NCBI RefSeq assembly: GCF_013466785.1
Contig: NZ_CP059163.1
Span: forward strand, 3,224,001-3,288,000
Source of the DNA: Nocardioides marinisabuli
GTDB taxonomy: Bacteria; Actinomycetota; Actinomycetes; Propionibacteriales; Nocardioidaceae
DNA: 64,000 nt
Reading direction: 5' to 3'
The translations under genes were made by a program, and so were the position numbers. Numbering within the stretch: position 1 is the stretch's first letter; each line of letters starts with the position of its first letter. The notes beneath the pieces were generated by a model that did not search any database, was not told the origin of the DNA, and worked only from the letters and a program-made list of their open reading frames with translations. This document shows, in pieces, positions 18,829-27,319 of this stretch.

Positions 18829-19619
18829 GGGCGGTGCTCCCGGAGTCGGTAGTCGATCAGGCGCGCGGTCGAGTCGGCGACCCGCCCCTCGGCGGCCTCG
18901 CGGGCCGCCGGGGGGTCGCGGCGCTCGATCGCGGAGACGACGGCACGGCAGCTGTCGACGAGCTGGGCGTGGCTGGTGTCGTCGCCGAGGGCGATCCACA
19001 GCAGGGTGCCGAACTCCGCCTGCAGCCGCACCTCCTCGTGGTAGAGCCCCGGGGACTGCGAGGCGGCCGCCATCTCGATGTGGAACTGCGCGTCGGCGCG
19101 GCGCCGGGCGTCGGGGGTCTCGGCGCTGGCCAGGACCTCCGCGACCCGGCTCAGCCGGTCGACGTCCTCGCTGCTCGAGCGCCGGGCGGCGAGGGCTGCG
19201 CTCGCGCCGCTGATCGCGGCGTACACGTCACCGAGGTCGCGCAGCTCGCTGAGCGCGAAGCCGTCGAGCCGTCGTCGGGCGAGCTGGACGATGCCGTCCT
19301 CGGGGGTCCGGACGAAGCTGCCGCCCCCGCGCCCCCTCCGCGTCTCGATCAGCCCCTCGCCGCGCAGCACCGAGAGGGCCTCGCGGACCGTGACGGTCGA
19401 GACCCCGAAGATGCTGGCGAGGTCGGTCTCCCCGGGCAGCTGCTCGGCGTCGGGGAGGAGCCCCAGGGCGATGGCGTCGGTGAGCCGGCGCACGACGAGC
19501 GCGGAGCGGCTCATCGACTCCAGCGGCGAGAAGACCGCCGCCGACGCACGCCCGTAGAACGGCACCGCCACGTCGAGCACTCCCTCTCGTGTTTCCGCCC
19601 GATGACAATTCGGGTCCAT
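18825..19619 (-). CDS. GntR-family regulator with FCD (FadR-like) domain
   Basis: A regulator of up to 264 residues. The winged helix is ALVVRRLTDAIALGLL followed by GETDLASIFGVSTVTVREAL and RGEGLIETRRGRGGGSFV; the all-helical FCD ligand domain has its metal-binding region in RADAQFHIEMAAAS. The ATG at 19619 has a poor ribosome site; GTG 19580 with GAGAGGGA before it is an alternative start. It is divergent from potA, and the palindrome at 19647-19658 sits on the pot promoter, so it is the likely repressor of polyamine uptake and catabolism. Confidence 0.85.
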   Translation of the reverse strand: MDPNCHRAETREGVLDVAVPFYGRASAAVFSPLESMSRSALVVRRLTDAIALGLLPDAEQLPGETDLASIFGVSTVTVREALSVLRGEGLIETRRGRGGGSFVRTPEDGIVQLARRRLDGFALSELRDLGDVYAAISGASAALAARRSSSEDVDRLSRVAEVLASAETPDARRRADAQFHIEMAAASQSPGLYHEEVRLQAEFGTLLWIALGDDTSHAQLVDSCRAVVSAIERRDPPAAREAAEGRVADSTARLIDYRLREHRP

Positions 19620-19632
19620 CCTGCCCGAACCC

Positions 19633-19660
19633 TTGTAACTATGAACTATGAAGTCATATG
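19633..19660 (+). promoter_or_regulatory. pot operon promoter with overlapping operator
   Basis: TTGTAA (19633-19638) and CATATG (19655-19660) with a 16-base spacer resemble -35 and -10 boxes. A 12-bp palindrome TATGA-AG-TCATA (19647-19658) overlaps the -10 box, and AACTATG is repeated directly at 19637 and 19644. This AT-rich patch stands out in its GC-rich surroundings and is the expected target of the divergent GntR protein. Confidence 0.5.
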
Positions 19661-19699
19661 TTTCGAGAACTCCACGGCGTTCGACGAAAGGCAGCTGCG

Positions 19700-20779
19700 A
19701 TGACCGTCCCCACCAGCGCTCCCGCGGAGGTGCGGTCCGCAGCCGGCACGCAGCCCGCGATCTCGCTGCGCGGCCTGCGCAAGACCTTCGGTGAGGTCGC
19801 CGCCGTCGACGGGGTCGACCTCGACATCGACGACGGCGAGTTCTTCTCGATGCTCGGTCCGTCGGGCTCGGGCAAGACCACGGTGCTGCGCCTGATCGCG
19901 GGCTTCGAGTCCGTCACGGCCGGGACGGTGGAGCTCGACGGCGTCGACGTGACCCGGGCGGCGCCCTTCGAGCGCGAGGTCCACACGGTCTTCCAGGACT
20001 ACGCGCTCTTCCCGCACATGAGCGTGCTCGACAACGTCGCCTACGGCCTGCGGGTGCGCAAGATGGGCAAGCGCGACCGACGGGAGCGGGCCCGGCAGGC
20101 GCTGGAGACCGTGCGGCTCGACCACCTCGGCGACCGCAGCCCGGCCCAGCTGTCGGGGGGCCAGCGCCAGCGCGTCGCCCTCGCCCGGGCCGTGGTCCTG
20201 CAGCCGCGGGTGCTGCTGCTCGACGAGCCGCTCGGCGCCCTCGACCTGAAGCTGCGCGAGCAGATGCAGGTCGAGCTCAAGCAGCTGCAGCGCGACCTCG
20301 GCATCACCTTCGTCTTCGTCACCCACGACCAGGAGGAGGCCCTGACGCTGAGCGACCGGATCGCGGTCTTCGACCAGGGCCGGATCCAGCAGCTGGGCAC
20401 GCCGCGCGAGATCTACGAGCACCCCACGTCGGCGTACGTCGCGGGCTTCGTCGGGACCACCAACCTGCTCGACCCGGAGACCTCGCAGCGCCTCCTCGGG
20501 GTGCGTGGTGACCACGCCGTGCGACCCGAGCGGCTGCACCTCTCGCCCGTGGGCGAGCACACCGACGTCTCCGCCGACGAGGTCCGCCTCGAGGCCGCGG
20601 TGGTCGAGAGCATCTACCTCGGGACCGGGCACCGCGTGCACCTGCGCACCGAGGAGGGTCTCGAGCTCGTCGTCCTCGAGCAGGCCGCCGGAGCGCTCGA
20701 CACCCGCGGCCACCGGGGCGACACCGTGACCGTGCGGTTCGCCCGCGCCGACGTCGTGCCCCTCTCCACGTCCACCTGA
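19700..20779 (+). CDS. potA: Spermidine/putrescine-type ABC transporter ATP-binding protein
   Basis: A 359-residue ATPase. Walker A is GPSGSGKT at residues 53-60; FQDYALFPHMSV (Q loop), LSGGQRQRVALARA (signature) and LLLDEPLGALD (Walker B) follow. The C-terminal TOBE domain includes VRPERLHLSP. It energises uptake through the two permeases encoded downstream. ATG 19700 has GAAAGG 8 bases upstream; longer starts at 19658 lack support. The PotA subtype call rests on these motifs plus the gene order potA-D-B-C. Putrescine, spermidine or a related amine is the probable substrate. Confidence 0.88.
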   Translation: MTVPTSAPAEVRSAAGTQPAISLRGLRKTFGEVAAVDGVDLDIDDGEFFSMLGPSGSGKTTVLRLIAGFESVTAGTVELDGVDVTRAAPFEREVHTVFQDYALFPHMSVLDNVAYGLRVRKMGKRDRRERARQALETVRLDHLGDRSPAQLSGGQRQRVALARAVVLQPRVLLLDEPLGALDLKLREQMQVELKQLQRDLGITFVFVTHDQEEALTLSDRIAVFDQGRIQQLGTPREIYEHPTSAYVAGFVGTTNLLDPETSQRLLGVRGDHAVRPERLHLSPVGEHTDVSADEVRLEAAVVESIYLGTGHRVHLRTEEGLELVVLEQAAGALDTRGHRGDTVTVRFARADVVPLSTST

Positions 20780-20858
20780 CCCCGACTTCCCCGACCTCCA
20801 CCGCTGCGACCACGCAGCGGAGCCCCACCCCACCCCCTCACAGAGAGCGACACCCCAC

Positions 20859-22037
20859 ATGAACTCCCACTTCCGACGCGGCCGTCTCGCCGCGACCTGT
20901 CTGTCCCTCATGGCGGTCACGGTCCTGACCGCCTGCGGTGCCGGTGACGACGACAAGACGACCGAGGCGGTCGAGGAGCTCGGCGAGATGGAGGGGCAGG
21001 TCTCCATCCTGGCCTGGCCGGGCTACGTCGAGGACGGGAGCAACGATCCCGACGTCGACTGGGTCTCGGCCTTCGAGGAGGAGACCGGGTGCCAGGTCAC
21101 CAGCAAGGTCTACGGCACCTCCGACGAGGCGCTGAACCTCGCCAAGTCCGGTGAGTACGACGTCATCGCGGCCTCGGGCGACCTGTCGCTGCGCCTCATC
21201 AGCTCCGGCGAGGCGCAGGAGGTCAACACCGACCTGGTGCCCAACTACGACCAGGTCTTCGACTTCCTCAAGGACAGCGAGTGGAACACCCTCGACGGGG
21301 TCAACTACGGGGTCCCGCACGGCTACGGCGCCAACCTGCTCATGTACAACGAGAAGAGCTTCGACACCGCCCCGACCTCGTGGGGGGCCGTCTTCGAGGA
21401 GGAGGAGCTCGAGCGCAACGCGGGCAAGGTGACCGCCTACGACTCGCCGATCTACATCGCCGACGCCGCGCTGTACCTGATGAAGACCCAGCCCGAGCTG
21501 GGGATCGAGAACCCCTACGCGCTCGACCAGGAGCAGCTCGACGCCTCGGTGGAGCTGCTCAAGCAGCAGCGTGAGTACGTCGGGGAGTACTGGTCGGACT
21601 ACCTCAAGGAGATCCAGGCCTTCGAGACCGGCGACTCGGTGGTCGGCACCACGTGGCAGGTCATCAAGAACAACATCTCGAACAAGGACGTCGCCGTCAC
21701 GCTGCCCGAGGAGGGCGCCACCGCCTGGAACGACACCTGGATGCTGTCCTCGCAGGCCGAGAACCCGAACTGCTCCTACGCCTGGATGGACTACATCCTC
21801 AGCCCCGAGGCCAACGCCCAGGCGACCGAGTACTTCGGGGAGGCGCCGAACAGCCCGGCCGCCTGCGAGGAGACGACCAACCCCGAGCACTGCGACATCT
21901 TCCACGCCGGTGACGAGGAGTACGCCGAGCAGCTGTGGTTCTGGCGCACGCCGATCAAGGACTGCCTCGACGGCCGCGACGTCGAGTGCACCGACTACGC
22001 CGACTGGACCCAGGCCTGGACGGAGATCAAGGGCTGA
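20859..22037 (+). CDS. potD: Polyamine-type ABC transporter substrate-binding lipoprotein
   Basis: A 392-residue lipoprotein: the lipobox LTAC places the lipidated cysteine at residue 26. The mature protein has the type II binding-protein pattern of PotD (VSILAWPGYVED, YDVIAASGDLSLRLI, VPHGYGANLLMYN). Four clustered cysteines near the C-terminus (ACEE, EHCDIF, KDCLDG, VECTDY) may form disulfides outside the cell. It delivers substrate to the potB/potC permeases; potB starts 2 bases after its stop codon. Confidence 0.88.
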   Translation: MNSHFRRGRLAATCLSLMAVTVLTACGAGDDDKTTEAVEELGEMEGQVSILAWPGYVEDGSNDPDVDWVSAFEEETGCQVTSKVYGTSDEALNLAKSGEYDVIAASGDLSLRLISSGEAQEVNTDLVPNYDQVFDFLKDSEWNTLDGVNYGVPHGYGANLLMYNEKSFDTAPTSWGAVFEEEELERNAGKVTAYDSPIYIADAALYLMKTQPELGIENPYALDQEQLDASVELLKQQREYVGEYWSDYLKEIQAFETGDSVVGTTWQVIKNNISNKDVAVTLPEEGATAWNDTWMLSSQAENPNCSYAWMDYILSPEANAQATEYFGEAPNSPAACEETTNPEHCDIFHAGDEEYAEQLWFWRTPIKDCLDGRDVECTDYADWTQAWTEIKG

Positions 22038-22039
22038 GC

Positions 22040-22960
22040 ATGGCCGCCACCTCCCACGTCACCGAGACCGGTCCCGGCCGGGCCGCCGACCCCGCGCTGC
22101 GGGCGTCGGCGGCCCGGCCGGGCTCCCGGCTCCTGCACCGTCGCCCCTGGCTGCGCCTGGCGCTGCTGCTCTCGGCCCCGCTCGCGTGGATGCTGCTGGT
22201 CTACGTGCTGGCACTGGCGGCGCTGCTGATCACCTCGCTCTGGTCGGTGGACAGCCTGACCAGCGAGATCGACCGGTCGTGGACGTTGGAGAACTTCCGG
22301 ACGCTGGTGGAGAACGAGGTCTACCGCAACGTCACCCTCCGCACCCTGGGCGTGGCCCTGGCGGTCACGGTCGTCGACGTCACGATCGCGCTGCCCATCG
22401 CCTTCTACATGGCCAAGGTCGCGACACCGCGGGTGCGCAACATGCTCGTCGTCGCCGTGCTCACCCCGCTGTGGGCCAGCTACCTGGTCAAGGCCTTCTC
22501 CTGGCGCGTGGTGCTGTCCGAGGGCGGGCTGGCCGAGTGGAGCGGCATCGGCTCGCCGGGCTACGGGCTGACCGCCGTCGTGATCACCCAGTCCTACATC
22601 TGGCTGCCCTACGTCATCCTCCCGGTCTTCGCCGCCCTCGACCGGGTGCCCGACTCCATGCTCGAGGCGGCGGGGGACCTCGGTGCCCCCACCGGGATGG
22701 TCCTGCGCACGATCGTGCTGCCGCTGCTCGTGCCGGGCATCGTGGCCGGGGCCATCTTCAGCTTCTCGCTGACCATGGGCGACTACATCACCGTCAACAT
22801 CGTGGGCGGGGCCAGCCAGATGCTCGGCAACCTCGTCTTCGTCAACGCGGGCGCCGCCAACAACCTGCCCCTCGCGGCCGCCATCGCGATGATCCCCATC
22901 GTGGTGACGCTGGTCCTGCTGGCTGCCATCCGCCGCACGGGTGCCCTGGAGAACCTCTGA
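22040..22960 (+). CDS. potB: Polyamine-type ABC transporter permease 1
   Basis: A 306-residue inner-membrane permease with about six transmembrane helices and the EAA loop SMLEAAGDLGAPTGMVLRTI that docks on the ATPase. Its N-terminal 40 residues are cytoplasmic and basic. Its stop codon overlaps the start of the second permease (TGATG). Together with PotC it forms the translocation channel. Confidence 0.88.
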   Translation: MAATSHVTETGPGRAADPALRASAARPGSRLLHRRPWLRLALLLSAPLAWMLLVYVLALAALLITSLWSVDSLTSEIDRSWTLENFRTLVENEVYRNVTLRTLGVALAVTVVDVTIALPIAFYMAKVATPRVRNMLVVAVLTPLWASYLVKAFSWRVVLSEGGLAEWSGIGSPGYGLTAVVITQSYIWLPYVILPVFAALDRVPDSMLEAAGDLGAPTGMVLRTIVLPLLVPGIVAGAIFSFSLTMGDYITVNIVGGASQMLGNLVFVNAGAANNLPLAAAIAMIPIVVTLVLLAAIRRTGALENL

Positions 22961-23760
22961 TGAACCTGAGCCTCGCCGCCCGCCGCACCCTCGCCGGGGT
23001 CACCGTGGGCGTCCTCGCCCTGATCTACCTGCCGCTGTTCGTGGTGCTGGTGAACTCGGTGAACCCGAGCCAGACCATGACCTGGCCGCCGAGCGGGGTG
23101 ACCTTCGAGTGGTGGCGTCGTGCGGGCCAGAGCGCCGGGGCGCGCGAGGCGCTGCTGACCAGCGTGCAGGTGGCGCTCATCGCGACGGCCATCGCCCTGG
23201 TGCTCGGCACCCTGCTGGCCATGGCGCTGCAGCGCTACTCCTTCTTCGGCAAGCACTCCGTCAACCTGCTGGTGATCCTGCCGATCGCCCTCCCGGGCGT
23301 GGTGACGGGCATCGCGCTCAACAACGGCTTCCGGGGGATCCTCGGCATCGACCTGTCGCTGTGGACCATCGTGGTCGCGCACGCCACCTTCTGCATCGTC
23401 ACCGTCTTCAACAACGTGCAGGCCCGCCTGCGCCGGTTGGGCACCAGCCTCGAGGAGGCCTCCGCCGACCTCGGCGCCGGCGTCTTCACCACCTTCCGCC
23501 TGGTGACGCTGCCGCAGATGCGCTCGGCGCTGCTCGCCGGCGGGATGCTCGCCTTCGCCCTGAGCTTCGACGAGATCATCGTGACCACGTTCACCGCCGG
23601 CGGCGGCGCCAACACCCTGCCGATCTGGATCCTCAACAACATGTTCCGGCCCAACCAGGCGCCGGTGGTCAACGTCGTGGCCGTGGTCCTGATCGTGGTC
23701 TCCATCGTCCCTGTCTGGTTCGCCCAGCGGCTGTCGAACGACGTCGACCCCAGCCGCTGA
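22960..23760 (+). CDS. potC: Polyamine-type ABC transporter permease 2
   Basis: A 266-residue permease with about six transmembrane helices and the EAA loop SLEEASADLGAGVFTTFRLV. The start ATG 22960 shares one base with the potB stop codon. The segment FALSFDEIIVTTFTAGGGANTLPIW is characteristic of the PotC branch. It completes a potADBC uptake system. Confidence 0.88.
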   Translation: MNLSLAARRTLAGVTVGVLALIYLPLFVVLVNSVNPSQTMTWPPSGVTFEWWRRAGQSAGAREALLTSVQVALIATAIALVLGTLLAMALQRYSFFGKHSVNLLVILPIALPGVVTGIALNNGFRGILGIDLSLWTIVVAHATFCIVTVFNNVQARLRRLGTSLEEASADLGAGVFTTFRLVTLPQMRSALLAGGMLAFALSFDEIIVTTFTAGGGANTLPIWILNNMFRPNQAPVVNVVAVVLIVVSIVPVWFAQRLSNDVDPSR

Positions 23761-23816
23761 CCCCACCGTCGACCCCACCGTCGCCCCCACACCGCACCGT
23801 CCCCGAGGAGAGAGCC

Positions 23817-25160
23817 ATGATCGAGTACGCCGTCCGCAACCCCGCCACCGGTGAGCTGGTGGAGACCTTCGAGGCAGCCACCGACAGCGAGGTCGCGGCC
23901 GCGGTCGACGCCGCTGCCGCGGCGTACGCGTCGTGGGGGAGGGCCTCCACGGTGGCCGACCGGACGGCACTGCTGCACCGGGTGGCGACGCTGCACCGCG
24001 AGCGCCGCGACGAGCTGGCGCGGACCATGATCGAGGAGATGGGCAAGCCGCAGGCCGACGCCGACGGCGAGGTGGACTTCGCCGCCGACATCTACGACTA
24101 CTACGCCACCCACGCTGCGGACTTCCTCGAGGACGAGGTGATCGAGCTGGGCGCCGGCGAGGGCACCGCCCTGGTGCGCCGCGGGCCCGTCGGGGTGCTG
24201 CTCGGGATCATGCCGTGGAACTTCCCGGCCTACCAGGTCGCCCGCTTCGTCGCCCCCAACCTCGCCCTGGGCAACACCATCGTGCTCAAGCACGCACCCC
24301 AGTGCCCGCGCTCGGCCGCGCTGCTGCAGCAGGTCTTCCGCGACGCCGGCTTCCCCGACGGCGCCTACGTCAACGTGTACGCCACCCACGAGCAGGTGGA
24401 GGGGATCATCGCCGACCCGCGGGTCCAGGGCGTCTCCTTGACCGGCTCCGAGCGGGCCGGTGCGGCGGTCGCGGAGCTCGCCGGCCGGCACCTGAAGAAG
24501 GTGGTCCTCGAGCTCGGGGGCTCCGACCCGTTCGTGGTGCTCGGCTCCGCCGACCTCGATGCCACCGTCGAGGCCGCGGTGGCGGCCCGGCTGGAGAACA
24601 CCGGCCAGGCGTGCAACGCCGGCAAGCGGTTCATCGTGGTCGACGAGCTCTACGACGACTTCGTCGCCCGCTTCGGCGAGGCGCTGCTCGCGGCCTCGCC
24701 CGACGCGCCGCTGTCCTCCGAGACCGCCGCGGAGCGCCTGGCCCAGCAGGTGGGCGCCGCGGTTGACGGCGGTGCCGTCCTGTCGAGCGCCGGCGAGCGC
24801 GCCGGGGCGTTCCACCCGGCGGGGGTCCTCACCGAGGTGGCCCCCGACAACCCGGCGTACCGGGAGGAGCTCTTCGGCCCGGTGGCGATGGTCTTCCGGG
24901 CCGCCGACGAGGACGACGCGGTCCGCCTGGCCAACGACACCCCGTACGGGCTGGGCTCCTACGTGTTCTCCGACGACCCGGACCAGGCGCAGCGGGTCGC
25001 GGACCGGATCGAGGCGGGCATGGTCTTCGTCAACGGGGTCGGGCTCGACGCCGCCGAGCTGCCGTTCGGTGGCGTGAAGCGGTCCGGGTTCGGACGCGAG
25101 CTGGGTCGCTACGGCATGGAGGAGTTCGTCAACAAGAAGCTGATCCGCACCGTGGGCTGA
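23817..25160 (+). CDS. NAD(P)-dependent aldehyde dehydrogenase (succinate-semialdehyde type)
   Basis: A 447-residue aldehyde dehydrogenase. The cofactor region has MPWNFPAYQV and SLTGSERAG; the general base Glu is in LELGGSDPF and the nucleophile is Cys266 in GQACNAGKR. The length and the GQACNAGKR motif fit succinate-semialdehyde dehydrogenase-like enzymes. Next to polyamine uptake genes, the most likely job is oxidising an aldehyde made from an amine (for example 4-aminobutanal or succinic semialdehyde). The amine-to-aldehyde step is not encoded nearby. GAGGAGAG precedes the ATG. Confidence 0.87.
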   Translation: MIEYAVRNPATGELVETFEAATDSEVAAAVDAAAAAYASWGRASTVADRTALLHRVATLHRERRDELARTMIEEMGKPQADADGEVDFAADIYDYYATHAADFLEDEVIELGAGEGTALVRRGPVGVLLGIMPWNFPAYQVARFVAPNLALGNTIVLKHAPQCPRSAALLQQVFRDAGFPDGAYVNVYATHEQVEGIIADPRVQGVSLTGSERAGAAVAELAGRHLKKVVLELGGSDPFVVLGSADLDATVEAAVAARLENTGQACNAGKRFIVVDELYDDFVARFGEALLAASPDAPLSSETAAERLAQQVGAAVDGGAVLSSAGERAGAFHPAGVLTEVAPDNPAYREELFGPVAMVFRAADEDDAVRLANDTPYGLGSYVFSDDPDQAQRVADRIEAGMVFVNGVGLDAAELPFGGVKRSGFGRELGRYGMEEFVNKKLIRTVG

Positions 25161-25200
25161 GCGCGGTGTGGCCGGGCGGCCCGGCGGGCATGCTCGACGC

Positions 25201-26103
25201 ATGACCTCCGGCGACGCCCCGCCCGTCCACACCACCGCGTTCGTGCTCTCGGGCGGCGGCAGCCTGGGCGCGGTCCAGGTCGGGATGCTCCAGGCGCTGG
25301 CCGCCGCCGGGATCGAGCCGGACCTGCTGATCGGCACCTCGGCCGGTGGTCTCAACGCCACCTGGGTGGGTGCGCGGGGCACGTCGCCGCAGTCCCTGGA
25401 CGAGCTGGCCCGGGTGTGGACCGGGCTGCACCGGCGCGACGTCTTCCCGTTCCGGCCGCTGCAGGTGCTCGGGGCGCTGCTGGGGCGACGTCGCGGACTG
25501 TTCCCCGGCGAGGCGCTGGGCGACCTGGTCGAGGAGCGGGCCGGCATCCAGGACCTCGGCCAGGCACGGATCCCCGTGCACCTGCTGGCCACCGACCTGC
25601 TGACCGGCTCCGACGTGCTGCTCTCGTCGGGCCCGGTGCGCGCGGCGGCCCGCGCCACGGCCGCGATCCCGGGGGTGCTGCCCCCGGTGCACCTCGACGG
25701 CCGGTGGCTCGTCGACGGGGCCATCGCCACCCGGGCCGGGGTCTCGCACGCGGTCGAGCTCGGCGCCACCCGCGTGGTGGTGCTGCCGGCCGGGGTGCCC
25801 TGCGCGATCGACGAGCCGCCACGCTCGGCGATCGGGATGGCCGTGCACGCGCTGTCGCTGCTGATCGAGCAGCAGCTCGTGATCGAGGTGTCCCAGCCGG
25901 TCGAGGGCGTGGACGTCGGGCTGCTGCCGCCCCCGTGCCCGCTCTCGGTCTCGCCCGGCGACTTCAGCCGCGCGGCCGAGCTCATCGAGCACGGTCACGC
26001 CGACGCCGCCGCCTGGATCGCCGACGGAGGCCTGGAGCGGCCCGACCCGGCCCGCTACCTCGCGCCCCACCGCCATGCCCACGACGTGCACCGCAGGCGC
26101 TGA
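25201..26103 (+). CDS. Patatin-like phospholipase family protein
   Basis: A 300-residue serine hydrolase with the patatin catalytic dyad: Ser47 in GTSAGG and Asp172 in DGA. The oxyanion motif SGGGSLG is at residues 17-23. No signal peptide is seen, so it acts in the cytoplasm, probably releasing fatty acids from lipids. The closest bacterial type is the RssA/YchK-like patatin group. CATGCT at 25189-25194, 6 bases before the ATG, may be a -10 box. Its stop lies 12 bases from the convergent DUF1059-like gene. Confidence 0.85.
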   Translation: MTSGDAPPVHTTAFVLSGGGSLGAVQVGMLQALAAAGIEPDLLIGTSAGGLNATWVGARGTSPQSLDELARVWTGLHRRDVFPFRPLQVLGALLGRRRGLFPGEALGDLVEERAGIQDLGQARIPVHLLATDLLTGSDVLLSSGPVRAAARATAAIPGVLPPVHLDGRWLVDGAIATRAGVSHAVELGATRVVVLPAGVPCAIDEPPRSAIGMAVHALSLLIEQQLVIEVSQPVEGVDVGLLPPPCPLSVSPGDFSRAAELIEHGHADAAAWIADGGLERPDPARYLAPHRHAHDVHRRR

Positions 26104-26115
26104 GCGCGGCCGGGC

Positions 26116-26352
26116 TCAGTCCTCCGGCAGGTCGGCGAAGGCCTGCTTCATGTCCCGGTACCACCCCAGCGAGCGCTTGGGGTGGCGCCAGCGTGACTTC
26201 ATCTCGTCGCGTGCCGGCTGGTGGCTGGCGTCGCCCGCCTTCTCGGCCTCCTTGAGGTGCCGGTCCTGGGCGTTGATCACGTCGTCGGCGCTCTCGCCGT
26301 GGTGGGCCAGGTCGCAGGGTCCGCCCAGCTGGTGGCAGGTCATGGTCTTCAT
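26116..26352 (-). CDS. DUF1059-like small protein
   Basis: A 78-residue protein beginning MKTMTCHQLGGPCDLAHHGE, close to the opening of DUF1059 proteins, which continue with a short helical region; the two cysteines and nearby His residues could bind a metal. Its function is unknown. AGAGGA precedes the ATG, which overlaps the stop codon of the sigma factor gene (ATGA), so the two are cotranslated and it may belong to the sigma factor's response. Confidence 0.75.
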   Translation of the reverse strand: MKTMTCHQLGGPCDLAHHGESADDVINAQDRHLKEAEKAGDASHQPARDEMKSRWRHPKRSLGWYRDMKQAFADLPED

Positions 26353-27221
26353 CTCGGTCCTCTCGTGGTGGGGTGGCGGCGCGAGGTCCGCGCCAGCACG
26401 GTCGGGTCGGCCCGGAAGTCGATGCGCTGCACCAGGCCGTCGACGACCGTGAAGTCGAAGAGCACGCGGGCCGTGCCGCGGTCGTACCAGGCGGCGCCGG
26501 GTCGTCCGTCGACGAGCACCGGCAGCGCGGCCCGGGCCGCGCCGTCGAAGAACGCCGCCACCTCCCGGCGCCCGGCGATCCGCGCGGGCGTGCCGATGCC
26601 GACGGCCGCCTCGTCACCGACGACGACGGCGTCGGGGGCCAGCAGTGCCAGCAGCCGGGTGAGGTCACCGCCCCGGGCGGCGCCCATGAAGGCGTCGACG
26701 ACCTCCCAGTCGGCCAGCGCGTCCTCGGGTGCGGGCTGGGCCACCTTCGCCCGGGCCCGGGAGGCCAGCTTGCGAGCGGCGGCCGGCGTGGTGCCCAGCG
26801 TCGCCGCCACGGTCTCGAAGGGGAAGCCGAAGCTGTCGTGCAGCACGAAGGCCACGCGCTCGCGGGGGCTGAGCCGGTCCAGCACGACCTGCAGGGCGAC
26901 CCCGACCGTCTCGGCCAGGGCGACCTCGTCGGCCGGGTCCGCGGGCGGGTCGCCCCGACCGCCGCCCCGACCGTCCACGAGGTCGTCCGACCCGAGGTCG
27001 GCGTGCGGCAGCGGCGTGCGCGCTCGCAGGCGGTCGAGGCACAGGCGGCCGGTCACGGTCGTCAGCCAGCCGGCGAGGTTCTCGATCTCCGCGTCGGTGC
27101 GGTGCAGCCGCAGCCAGGCCTGCTGCACGACGTCCTCGGCCTCGCCCGGGTCGCCGAGCACCCTGGTCGCCACGGCCACCAGGCGTGGGCGTTCGGCCTC
27201 GAACTGCTCGGTCCGGTCCAC
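26349..27221 (-). CDS. sigJ: ECF sigma factor of the SigJ/ECF41 type
   Basis: A 290-residue sigma factor. Region 2 is RLVAVATRVLGDPGEAEDVVQQAWLRL and region 4 is LSPRERVAFVLHDSFGFPFE followed by VAATLGTTPAAARKLASRAR. A C-terminal SnoaL-like domain (DAFMGAARGGDLTRLLALLAPDAVVVGDEAA) marks the ECF41 group, where this domain controls activity in place of an anti-sigma factor. GTG 27221 is preferred, with GAGAGGG upstream; a GTG three codons earlier is possible. Its own promoter should lie in the 98-base gap to the divergent TetR gene. Confidence 0.87.
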   Translation of the reverse strand: MDRTEQFEAERPRLVAVATRVLGDPGEAEDVVQQAWLRLHRTDAEIENLAGWLTTVTGRLCLDRLRARTPLPHADLGSDDLVDGRGGGRGDPPADPADEVALAETVGVALQVVLDRLSPRERVAFVLHDSFGFPFETVAATLGTTPAAARKLASRARAKVAQPAPEDALADWEVVDAFMGAARGGDLTRLLALLAPDAVVVGDEAAVGIGTPARIAGRREVAAFFDGAARAALPVLVDGRPGAAWYDRGTARVLFDFTVVDGLVQRIDFRADPTVLARTSRRHPTTRGPR

Positions 27222-27307
27222 GGCCCCCACCCTCTCATCGACGTTCCTCTCCCTCCTGACGTCCGGCGGCCCCGGGTTGTGACGGTCGCGGGCGCGGGGC
27301 GCGGCAC

Positions 27308-27313
27308 TAGGGT
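27308..27313 (+). promoter_or_regulatory. -10 box TAGGGT of the tetR gene
   Basis: TAGGGT ends 6 bases before GTG 27320, consistent with a leaderless transcript. Confidence 0.45.
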
Positions 27314-27319
27314 GACCGC

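Noticed and set aside
12378..18999. A complete four-gene Wadjet system
   Set aside because: The gene after jetC is on the opposite strand and encodes a Cache-domain protein; no JetD-like sequence is present near it.
23748..23816. Short GTCGACCCCACC-like repeats before the aldehyde dehydrogenase gene as a regulatory array
   Set aside because: Only two or three imperfect copies, directly after the potC stop and explained by low-complexity sequence; no symmetry or spacing pattern.
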